A stretch of 6,210 nucleotides of DNA from Flavobacteriaceae bacterium (GTDB lineage: Bacteria; Bacteroidota; Bacteroidia; Flavobacteriales; Flavobacteriaceae), in contig JAURBD010000093.1 in assembly GCA_030829155.1 (NCBI GenBank), positions 1 to 6,210 of the forward strand, written 5' to 3'. The notes under the pieces were generated by a model. The model worked only from the letters and a program-made list of their open reading frames with translations, was not told the DNA's origin and ran no database searches. How positions within the stretch are numbered: position 1 is the first letter of the stretch; each line of letters starts with the position of its first letter. The translations under genes were made by a program, and so were the position numbers. This document shows positions 1 to 5,331 of this stretch, one piece after another.

Positions 1-109
1 AAAAATTGTTGAATTACACAATGGCACGATTCATGCTGAGAGTGTGAAAGGTGAGGGTACAACCTTTCGAGTTTGCTTGCCCTTGGTAAATTATAAAATT
101 AGTGTTTAA
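1..109 (+). CDS. Sensor histidine kinase, C-terminal end only (partial)
   Basis: This is the 3' end of a gene that starts before the window. Reading from base 2 gives 35 codons to a TAA at 107-109. The peptide contains HNGTIHAES followed by GEGTTFRVCLPL. That is the glycine-rich G2 box and the closing beta strand of the HATPase_c (GHKL) ATP-binding domain that ends histidine kinases. The kinase would phosphorylate a response regulator after autophosphorylating a His that lies outside the window. The next gene, 8 bases downstream on the same strand, is an OmpR-type regulator, so the two almost certainly form one operon and one signalling pair. Given the RprY-like partner, an RprX-like kinase is the best guess. 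The sensing domain is not visible, so the signal cannot be inferred. Confidence 0.85.
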   Translation, partial: KIVELHNGTIHAESVKGEGTTFRVCLPLVNYKISV

Positions 110-117
110 AAATTTGA

Positions 118-846
118 ATGAACCTTTTGATTATGAAAGTAGAAAATATAAAAATACTCTTAGTTGAAGACGATCCTAATTTTGGAAACATCCTCAAAGA
201 GTATTTATCTACAAATGGATATGATGTTACTTTAGCTAAAAATGGAATTGAAGGTTTCGAGAAATTCAAAAAAGATCAATTTGACCTTTGTCTTCTGGAT
301 GTAATGATGCCCTATAAAGATGGTTTTACTTTGGCGAAAGAGATTCGAGAAAAGAACGACATAGTTCCTCTGATCTTTCTTACCGCAAAAACATTAAAAG
401 AAGATGTACTGAGGGGTTTTAAATTAGGCGCAGACGATTATGTTTCAAAGCCATTTGACTCTGAAGTATTACTCGCCAAAATTAAATCCATTCTATCTAG
501 AAGGGTAGCACAACCTTATGTAGAGTCCGAAGAAATTGATTTTAAAATTGGTTCTTTTGACTTCAATTCGAAATTGAGAATGTTAACCTTCAAAGACAAT
601 ACCCCCATTAAATTATCTCCAAAAGAAAACCAACTATTACGTTTATTGGCCTTGCATGTGAACGATCTACTCTCTCGTGAAACAGCCTTGAACAGAATTT
701 GGAATGACGATAATTATTTTACTTCGAGAAGTATGGATGTTTACATTGCTAAATTGAGAAAGTACCTCAGGTTAGATTCTAATGTTGAGATTCTAAACAT
801 TCATGGAGAAGGGTTTCGTTTGGTAGTAAATGTATTGGCTGAATAA
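118..846 (+). CDS. rprY: OmpR/PhoB-family response regulator, RprY-like
   Basis: DNA-binding response regulator, the output half of the pair with the kinase just upstream (8-base gap). The N-terminal receiver domain (about residues 10-128) has the acidic pocket (E17, D18, D19), the phospho-acceptor D61 in CLLDVMMP, the switch Thr T89 in FLTAKTLKED and the conserved K111 in SKPF. The C-terminal winged helix (about 145-238) has LSPKENQLLRLLA, then DDNYFTSRSMDVYIAKLRKY as recognition-helix region, and ends at the wing hairpin. The stretches FLTAKTLKED, GADDY and DDNYF..RSMDVYI..LRK match what I recall of Bacteroides RprY, hence the symbol; this is recognition from memory, not a search. The start at 118 is the longest. 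The in-frame ATG at 133 (M6) gives a more usual short N-terminus and is equally possible; neither has a Shine-Dalgarno sequence. The regulon is unknown. Confidence 0.9.
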   Translation: MNLLIMKVENIKILLVEDDPNFGNILKEYLSTNGYDVTLAKNGIEGFEKFKKDQFDLCLLDVMMPYKDGFTLAKEIREKNDIVPLIFLTAKTLKEDVLRGFKLGADDYVSKPFDSEVLLAKIKSILSRRVAQPYVESEEIDFKIGSFDFNSKLRMLTFKDNTPIKLSPKENQLLRLLALHVNDLLSRETALNRIWNDDNYFTSRSMDVYIAKLRKYLRLDSNVEILNIHGEGFRLVVNVLAE

Positions 847-1743
847 TTATCTATTCCTCGGATGAAATTCTTCTAAAACTTTTGACAACTGTTGTGTGTC
901 TAAATGCATGTATACCTCAGTTGTTGTAATACTTTCGTGTCCCATTAGGGTTTGAATTGTTCTCAAATCTGCACCATTTTCTAAAAGGTGGGTAGCAAAG
1001 GAATGCCTGAAGGTATGTGGGCTTATTTTCTTATCAATTTTCGCTTGTTTAGCCAGTTGCTTTATTAAAGTAAAAATCATTGCTCGGGTAAGTTTTCTTC
1101 CATTCCGATTAAGAAAAAGAGTATCGCGATCTTCTTCAGTAATTTTATTTAAAACCCGAACTTCGTCTTTGTAGTGTTTAATATATTTTTTTGCATAGGC
1201 TCCTAAGGGCACTAGCCGCTGTTTGTCTCCTTTTCCAGTAATGAGCATCATGTTCTCCTTGAAGTAGAGGTCGGATATCTTGAGATTTACCAATTCACTT
1301 ACCCGCAAACCACTTCCATAAAGTGTTTCAATAATGGCTCTATTTCTATGTCCAAGGGAATTTCCTAAATCAATTGTATTGAGTAAGAGTTCGATTTCAT
1401 CTAAAGATAATACGATAGGTAGCTTACGCCCCAACTTTGGACTTTCAATCAGGTCAATTGGAGAGGATTCTCGATATCCTTCAAAAACCAAAAAATTAAA
1501 AAAACTTTTTAAACCAGATATACGACGTGCTTGAGATCGTGCCTCTATATTCTTTGCCTCTTCATATAAAAATTGCTGTACGTCCTCTTTAGAACAATTT
1601 AGTGGTGTACGTTTAGTGTTTTCTGAATAAAAAATCATCAATGCTTGAACATCTAGAACGTAACTTAAGATAGAGTTATCTGATAGACCACGCTCAATTT
1701 TGAGATAATGTTCGTATTGCTTAAGTGATTCTTTCCAGTTCAT
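847..1743 (-). CDS. xerD: Tyrosine recombinase XerD
   Basis: Site-specific recombinase that acts with a XerC-type partner at dif to resolve chromosome dimers at division. It is 298 aa, the same length as E. coli XerD as I recall it. The N-terminal SAM-like core-binding domain (about 1-90) has EHYLKIERGLSDNSILSY and the RRISGLKSFFNFL helix. The catalytic domain shows the full set: R147 (GSGLRVSEL), K171 (TGKGDKQR), H243 and R246 (SPHTFRHSFATHLL), H269 (LMGHESITTT) and nucleophile Y278. Each is one residue before the E. coli XerD number I remember (R148, K172, H244, R247, H270, Y279), which supports the start at 1743. The gene is convergent with the response regulator with no gap and divergent from aroQ across 84 bases. 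An integrase of a mobile element is unlikely given the length and XerD-like spacing. No dif site was recognised in the window. Confidence 0.95.
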   Translation of the reverse strand: MNWKESLKQYEHYLKIERGLSDNSILSYVLDVQALMIFYSENTKRTPLNCSKEDVQQFLYEEAKNIEARSQARRISGLKSFFNFLVFEGYRESSPIDLIESPKLGRKLPIVLSLDEIELLLNTIDLGNSLGHRNRAIIETLYGSGLRVSELVNLKISDLYFKENMMLITGKGDKQRLVPLGAYAKKYIKHYKDEVRVLNKITEEDRDTLFLNRNGRKLTRAMIFTLIKQLAKQAKIDKKISPHTFRHSFATHLLENGADLRTIQTLMGHESITTTEVYMHLDTQQLSKVLEEFHPRNR

Positions 1744-1747
1744 ACTC

Positions 1748-1755
1748 CAAAAATA
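1748..1755 (-). promoter_or_regulatory. Possible -7 box for xerD (TATTTTTG)
   Basis: On the minus strand TATTTTTG ends 4 bases before the xerD ATG and matches the Bacteroidota -7 consensus TAnnTTTG. No TTTG -33 element lies 19-21 bases upstream. A start 5-7 bases downstream would give an essentially leaderless transcript. In DNA this AT-rich a chance match is plausible. Confidence 0.25.
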
Positions 1756-1805
1756 AGCTTTTTGTTCTTCTTTGTTTGTAGCCGATTATTCTAAAAAACT
1801 TTAAC

Positions 1806-1813
1806 TATTTTTG
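1806..1813 (+). promoter_or_regulatory. Possible -7 box for aroQ (TATTTTTG)
   Basis: TATTTTTG fits the Bacteroidota -7 consensus TAnnTTTG and lies 14 bases before the aroQ ATG, which would give a leader of about 8-10 bases. No TTTG stands at the expected -33 distance; the nearest (1775-1778) is 27 bases upstream, which is too far. This is supported only by the -7 match and its position. Confidence 0.35.
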
Positions 1814-1827
1814 TTTAAAACTAGCAA

Positions 1828-2241
1828 ATGAAAATCAGTATCATCAATGGCCCTAACCTTAACTTACTAGGTCAACGTGAACCGGGTATTTATGGTAATC
1901 AAACTTTTGAGCAATATTTCGTTGACCTTAAGACTAAGTTTTCTCAAATCGAATTTGACTATTTTCAATCAAATATAGAAGGTGAACTCATTGAGCAATT
2001 ACATCGGGTTGGATTTTCTTTTGATGGAATTATTCTCAATGCTGCCGCATATACCCACACATCAGTTGGACTTGGAGATGCAATCAAAGCCATCGATACT
2101 AGTGTTATCGAAGTACATATTTCTAACACATTTGCACGTGAAGACTTCAGGCATACCTCTTATCTAACACCAAATGCTAAAGGGTTGATCCTTGGTTTTG
2201 GTATGGACTCCTATCGTTTAGCGGTAGAAAGCTTTTTGTAA
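1828..2241 (+). CDS. aroQ: Type II 3-dehydroquinate dehydratase
   Basis: Cytosolic shikimate-pathway enzyme (type II, dodecameric in the family) converting 3-dehydroquinate to 3-dehydroshikimate on the route to aromatic amino acids. The 137 aa is a little shorter than the usual 140-150. The signature runs along the whole protein: N-terminal GPNLNLLGQREPGIYG with R17 and catalytic Y22, then ILNAAAYTHTSVGLGDA with N71 and general acid H77, then EVHISN with H97, and FAREDFRHTSYL with R108. All expected active-site residues are present. ATG at 1828 starts the MKISIINGPN strand directly, as in the family. It is divergent from xerD and converges with the decayed small gene at 2248-2480, with 6 bases between the ends. 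No unusual regulation is visible beyond the possible -7 box. Confidence 0.96.
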   Translation: MKISIINGPNLNLLGQREPGIYGNQTFEQYFVDLKTKFSQIEFDYFQSNIEGELIEQLHRVGFSFDGIILNAAAYTHTSVGLGDAIKAIDTSVIEVHISNTFAREDFRHTSYLTPNAKGLILGFGMDSYRLAVESFL

Positions 2242-2247
2242 AATTTG

Positions 2248-2480
2248 TTAGTCTTCGAGCAATGTATCAAATGCTTTTTTTCCCCATACCACATTTTCAT
2301 TCAATTAGGATCTTGTGCCAAAATCTGCATTTTTTGCATAGCCACTAAATGTTCGGCATCTTTTTTTTGAAACATTTCTTTTCCGTGTTGTTTTCTGAGT
2401 AACGAGATTTCTTCAAATGTATTTATGCTAAATTTTTGTTCACATGTACCACCAAGTTGTTTGCAGGTCATTGTTTTCAT
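2248..2480 (-). pseudogene. DUF1059-like small protein gene, frameshifted
   Basis: The minus strand from ATG at 2480 encodes 59 residues, starting MKTMTCKQLGGTCEQKF and continuing TFEEISLLRKQHGKEMFQKKD, HLVAMQKMQILAQDPN, then TGA at 2301-2303. The C-x6-C pair (C6, C13) and the following TFEEI helix fit what I recall of short DUF1059-type proteins. The remembered relatives continue with a tail like W..KK.FD.L.ED. That tail is present here in the next frame (VVWGKKAFDTLLED, then TAA at 2248-2250). Adding one base near 2304-2305 would join the two parts into a 77-residue protein. So either the gene has a recent frameshift, the read has an error, or a 59-residue truncated protein is made. It lies 46 bases downstream of the acetyltransferase on the same strand. 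Function of the family is unknown to me. Confidence 0.6.
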
Positions 2481-2526
2481 TGCACATTGATTTAAGTTTA
2501 TGTTGTTTTTGGGTTGATATTCTATT

Positions 2527-2994
2527 TCATTTTTTTAGTCTCATTTTTAATAAATCGGGTTTAAATCCAATTTTCTGATAAGCCTTTAGCGCGCTTTCAT
2601 TTTCTGCATAAACATCCAATTGAATTTCTACTATTTTTTTTTCTTTTACCCATTTCAAAAGTTCATTGATTATCATACCATTGATTCCTTTTCCCCTTTG
2701 TTCGTGTACTACGAACATGAACCCCAAATAAACAAATTGCCCTGGAGTTTTAAATGGTTCAGAATCTTTGATCATCGCATATCCAGATCCTATGGGTTTA
2801 CCTTCCGAGGTGGCTACTAAAATCTGTACATCTGATCTTTTAATATAGTTTTCAAGATCATAATACACAATTGGGTCTTGTTTTAGGTTTTTTGCAAAAG
2901 AACGCTCATAACGAATTATTTCTTGTTCAAATTCTTTTAAGATTTGAAGATCTTCTGGAACAGCTACTCTTATTTTTACGTTGGATTGTGACAT
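2527..2994 (-). CDS. GNAT-family N-acetyltransferase
   Basis: Predicted cytosolic acetyltransferase that moves an acetyl group from acetyl-CoA to an amine; the substrate is unknown. The 155 residues form a single GNAT fold. They open with KIRVAVPEDLQILKEFEQE (beta 1-alpha 1), then ILVATSEGKPIGSGYAMI (motif D strands) and VYLGFMFVVHEQRGKGING, which is motif A with the acetyl-CoA pyrophosphate loop Q-R-G-K-G at residues 99-103. Motif B follows as LDVYAENESALKAYQKIGF with N132 and general-acid candidate Y139. The frame stays open to an ATG at 3123 (43 more codons), but GNAT homology begins right after the ATG at 2994 (MSQSNVKIRV), so I chose that start. The extra region looks unlike a GNAT N-terminus. 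The gene sits among decayed accessory genes, so it may be recently acquired. Confidence 0.85.
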   Translation of the reverse strand: MSQSNVKIRVAVPEDLQILKEFEQEIIRYERSFAKNLKQDPIVYYDLENYIKRSDVQILVATSEGKPIGSGYAMIKDSEPFKTPGQFVYLGFMFVVHEQRGKGINGMIINELLKWVKEKKIVEIQLDVYAENESALKAYQKIGFKPDLLKMRLKK

Positions 2995-3126
2995 ATATTT
3001 TTTTGTAATCTGTGGGAGAATATTTATTTTATGCTTTGTAAGCACGGTTTTTTTTTCTTTGACCGTTCCTAATCTAAAAAATATTTGCTTCAATGTCTTT
3101 ATATTGAATTCTATATTTGTCATTTC

Positions 3127-3231
3127 TCAATTTTCAAAACTCATTACACATGTACTTAATTCTTTTGATATCATAGACAACATTGGTGTACCAAGTTTGA
3201 AATTAATGTATTTCTCTACCCTAAAAGGCAT
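3127..3231 (-). other. Unassigned short frame upstream of the GNAT gene, possibly decayed
   Basis: A minus-strand frame of 34 codons from ATG 3231 (MPFRVEKYINFKLGTPM) ends at TGA 3127-3129. One codon later, in the same frame, lies the ATG at 3123 of the 43-codon extension that runs into the acetyltransferase. Except for that one TGA the frame is therefore open from before 3231 to 2527. I do not recognise the peptide. It may be the remains of a gene broken by a stop, a leader, or chance in AT-rich DNA. Confidence 0.2.
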
Positions 3232-3251
3232 AAAAATGAAATCTCTATTTA

Positions 3252-3371
3252 CTATATCTTTTCATGCTTTTGCGAATTTACAGATGCAATTAATTCTTGA
3301 TCGTAAGTAAAATTTGCTTTTACAATGGGTTTATGTCGATGCGTGTCAGGTATAGGCCGTAGGTTTTTCAT
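3252..3371 (-). pseudogene. Fragment resembling the N-terminus of a Bacteroidota tyrosine integrase
   Basis: The minus strand from ATG 3371 encodes 39 residues to TAG at 3252-3254. The central part, HRHKPIVKANFTYDQELIAS, has the pattern I recall from the start of Bacteroidota site-specific integrases: H-R-x-K followed by hydrophobic strands, F-x-Y-x-x-E-L-I-x-x-V, normally leading into GARWS-x-T-x-x-x-WY. Here the frame stops just before where that GARW block would come, and neither other frame downstream shows it or any catalytic motif. I read it as a truncated remnant of a mobile element in the region between two core genes. A promoter-like pair stands directly upstream, so a 39-residue peptide could still be made. 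Assignment rests on a short pattern from memory. Confidence 0.45.
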
Positions 3372-3381
3372 GATAGAAGAA

Positions 3382-3413
3382 CAAATTAGGGGACTGTAAG
3401 TAACTACCTCAAA
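3382..3413 (-). promoter_or_regulatory. Bacteroidota-type promoter before the integrase fragment
   Basis: Read on the minus strand, TTTG (3413-3410) is followed after exactly 21 bases by TAATTTG (3388-3382), one T short of the TAnnTTTG -7 consensus. The ATG of the 39-codon frame begins 10 bases further. Spacing and both boxes fit the known primary-sigma promoter of the phylum, and the arrangement equals the one before the MFS gene at 6079-6110. Confidence 0.4.
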
Positions 3414-3421
3414 TGTTGTAA

Positions 3422-3457
3422 AAAAATAAAGTCCTCAAGTAAGAGGGCTTTATTTTT
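3422..3457 (-). terminator. Strong intrinsic terminator of lpdA, likely bidirectional
   Basis: Two 15-base arms (3422-3436 and 3443-3457) pair along their whole length with one G-U wobble, around the 6-base loop at 3437-3442. The GC-rich part of the stem (CCCTC with GAGGA, minus strand) is followed by CTTTATTTTT and then more Ts, giving a U-rich tail on the minus strand. It begins 19 bases after the lpdA stop. The plus strand has a T run too (3453-3457), so it could also stop transcription from the other side. Confidence 0.85.
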
Positions 3458-3476
3458 AATATGTGAACTTGTTTAC

Positions 3477-4865
3477 TTACAAGTGGATCACTTCATCATA
3501 GGCATCGGCCACAGCCTCCATCATGGCTTCGCTCATGGTGGGGTGGGGGTGAACGGTCTTGAGGACTTCGTTTCCGGTAGTTTCGAGTTTACGTCCCAAA
3601 ACAGCTTCTGCGATCATGTCGGTAACACCGGCTCCAATCATGTGACATCCCAACCACTCTCCGTATTTGGCATCGAAGATTACTTTCACAAAACCTTCGG
3701 AAGTACCGCTGGCTTGTGCTTTTCCGGATGCAGAGAAGGGGAATTTTCCAACTTTGATATCGTACCCTTGTTCTTTGGCTTGAGCTTCGGACAGACCAAC
3801 AGAAGCAATTTCAGGAGAGCAATACGTACATCCGGGGATGTTCCCATAATCAAGAGGTTCCACACTGTGTCCTGCAATTTTTTCTACACAAAGTATTCCT
3901 TCAGCAGATGCAACGTGTGCAAGAGCCTGTCCTGAAGTAACGTCTCCAATGGCATAGTAGCCCGGAAGATTAGTTTGGTAAAAGTCATTAACTAAAATTT
4001 TATCTCGATCCACAGCAATCCCAGCCTCTTGTAGACCAATATTTTCAATATTGGTTTTGATTCCAACAGCAGATAAAACGATATCAGCCTTGAGTATTTC
4101 TTCACCCTTGGCAGTTTTTACAGCTGCTGTAACTCCTTTTCCTTTGGTATCCACATGGGTAACTTCGGCTTGAGTCATAATGTTGATCCCTGCTTTTTTG
4201 AAGGAGCGCTCCAGTTGTTTGGATATTTCTTCATCCTCAACAGGAACAATACGGTCTTGGAATTCAACTACGGTCACCTCAGTACCCATAGAGTTGTAAA
4301 AATGTGCAAATTCAATTCCAATGGCACCAGAACCTACAACGATAATCTTTTTAGGCTGCTTAGGTAGGGTCATAGCCTCTCGGTAACCAACAACCTTTTT
4401 ACCGTCTTGTGGGAGGCTAGGAAGCTCTCTAGAGCGGGCTCCGGTGGCAATAATGATGTTGTTGGCTTGATAAGTAGTAGCTTTATCATCTAGGGTAACA
4501 CTCACTTGTTTTTTAGGGAGAATTTTACCAAAACCTTTTAAAACGTCAATTTTATTTTTTTTCATCAGAAACTGAACGCCTTTGCTCATACCTGCAGCTA
4601 CGTTACGACTTCGGTTGATTACCGCATCAAAGTCTTTGTCGTAGTCTGTTACTTTGAGGCCATAATCAGAAGCGTGCTTGAGGTAGTCAAAAACCTGTGC
4701 AGACTTGAGAAGCGCTTTGGTTGGAATACACCCCCAATTGAGACAAACTCCTCCAAGGCTTTCTTTTTCAATTACCGCAGTTTTCAATCCCAGTTGTGAG
4801 GCACGTATTGCAGTTACATATCCACCAGGACCGCTTCCTAAAACAATTACATCATATGTTGTCAT
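3477..4865 (-). CDS. lpdA: Dihydrolipoyl dehydrogenase (E3)
   Basis: FAD flavoprotein that reoxidises dihydrolipoamide with NAD+ as the E3 subunit of 2-oxoacid dehydrogenase complexes (pyruvate, 2-oxoglutarate, branched-chain) and possibly glycine cleavage. The 462 aa is normal. Visible parts in order: FAD dinucleotide fold GSGPGG (10-15); redox disulfide C41-LNWG-C46 in GGVCLNWGCIPTK; ATG motif IIATGARSR (138-146); NAD fold GSGAIGIEFA (178-187) with E201 at the end of the second strand; second FAD motif YYAIGDVT (303-310); and the dimer domain ending HPHPTMSE with the catalytic H441-E446 pair. It belongs to the lipoamide type rather than glutathione or mercuric reductase because of the CLNWGC and HPHPT context. 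It stands alone, without E1 or E2 genes beside it, so it may serve several complexes. A hairpin terminator follows the stop. Confidence 0.97.
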   Translation of the reverse strand: MTTYDVIVLGSGPGGYVTAIRASQLGLKTAVIEKESLGGVCLNWGCIPTKALLKSAQVFDYLKHASDYGLKVTDYDKDFDAVINRSRNVAAGMSKGVQFLMKKNKIDVLKGFGKILPKKQVSVTLDDKATTYQANNIIIATGARSRELPSLPQDGKKVVGYREAMTLPKQPKKIIVVGSGAIGIEFAHFYNSMGTEVTVVEFQDRIVPVEDEEISKQLERSFKKAGINIMTQAEVTHVDTKGKGVTAAVKTAKGEEILKADIVLSAVGIKTNIENIGLQEAGIAVDRDKILVNDFYQTNLPGYYAIGDVTSGQALAHVASAEGILCVEKIAGHSVEPLDYGNIPGCTYCSPEIASVGLSEAQAKEQGYDIKVGKFPFSASGKAQASGTSEGFVKVIFDAKYGEWLGCHMIGAGVTDMIAEAVLGRKLETTGNEVLKTVHPHPTMSEAMMEAVADAYDEVIHL

Positions 4866-4886
4866 AAATTTAATATTTTAATGATA

Positions 4887-4894
4887 CAAAAATA
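4887..4894 (-). promoter_or_regulatory. Possible -7 box for lpdA (TATTTTTG)
   Basis: TATTTTTG on the minus strand matches TAnnTTTG and lies 21 bases before the lpdA ATG, which would leave a leader of roughly 15 bases. Where the -33 TTTG should be there is only a T run (TTTT). The position just after the possible msrB terminator suits a separate lpdA transcript. Confidence 0.4.
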
Positions 4895-4895
4895 C

Positions 4896-4925
4896 AAAAA
4901 AAACAAGGGGAAGAAAAAACCCCCT
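4896..4925 (-). terminator. Possible weak terminator between msrB and lpdA
   Basis: On the minus strand AGGGG (4925-4921, inside the msrB stop codon) can pair with CCCCT (4910-4906) across a 10-base loop. TG and then eight Ts (4903-4896) follow. The stem is only 5 bp but GC-rich, and the T run is good. It may end the msrB transcript partly, letting some read through into lpdA. Confidence 0.35.
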
Positions 4926-5331
4926 ACTCCCTCTTTTTTGGTTCAAAACGGATGCTAGCCGAATTCACACAGTAACGTTTTCCCGAAACCGTGGGTCCAT
5001 CATCAAAAACATGACCCTGATGTCCACCACAGTTAGAACAAATGATTTCAACGCGTAGCATTCCCAGGCTGGTGTCTTTACGATATTCAATAGCACCTTC
5101 AATACTCTGATCGTAACTGGGCCATCCACAGCCGCTGTTAAATTTAGAATTACTGCTGTAAAGCGGTTGATTACAGCCCCTGCAATTATATGTACCAGCT
5201 TCGTAATGTGCGTTGTATTGTCCGCTGTGGGGATATTCGGTTCCTTGCTGGCGAAGTATTCGGTATTCTTCATCTGACAGGAGTTTTCGCCATTCCTCAT
5301 CAGACTTTTGGAAAGGATAATTTTTATTCAT
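4924..5331 (-). CDS. msrB: Peptide-methionine (R)-S-oxide reductase, cytosolic type
   Basis: Reduces the R epimer of methionine sulfoxide in proteins, normally recycled by thioredoxin. The chosen start (5331, MNKNYPFQKSDEEW) gives 135 aa, close to E. coli MsrB (137). The SelR domain fills the protein: zinc cysteines in CRGC and CSNC, resolving Cys in SGCGWPS (the E. coli Cys63 position), GHQGHVFDDGP, and catalytic Cys in RYCVNSASIRF (E. coli Cys117 position). No signal peptide is seen, so it should act in the cytosol. The frame is open upstream to 5463, but that part overlaps the neighbouring msrB in another frame and shows no family homology. Its ATG overlaps the end of the upstream msrB by 8 bases (ATGAATAA), which suggests translational coupling and one operon. 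Confidence 0.95.
   Translation of the reverse strand: MNKNYPFQKSDEEWRKLLSDEEYRILRQQGTEYPHSGQYNAHYEAGTYNCRGCNQPLYSSNSKFNSGCGWPSYDQSIEGAIEYRKDTSLGMLRVEIICSNCGGHQGHVFDDGPTVSGKRYCVNSASIRFEPKKRE

Noticed and set aside
2258..2281. AGCA...TGCT followed by seven Ts as a terminator for aroQ
   Set aside because: The stem is only 4 bp with a 10-base loop, too weak to call. The T run is also the complement of a coding A run in the decayed small gene.
2981..3310. Plus-strand 109-codon frame rich in Phe, Ile and Leu that could be taken for a membrane protein
   Set aside because: It is antisense to the upstream part of the GNAT frame and to the integrase-like fragment. Its hydrophobicity comes from T-rich DNA, and no family pattern or promoter was seen.
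3483..3935. Plus-strand 150-codon frame inside lpdA
   Set aside because: It is fully antisense to conserved lpdA sequence and looks like a codon-bias shadow (many His, Gly and Ser from the complement of the lpdA C-terminus).
4965..5300. Minus-strand 111-codon frame inside the cytosolic msrB
   Set aside because: It is an alternative frame within an intact, fully recognisable enzyme gene and has no motif of its own.
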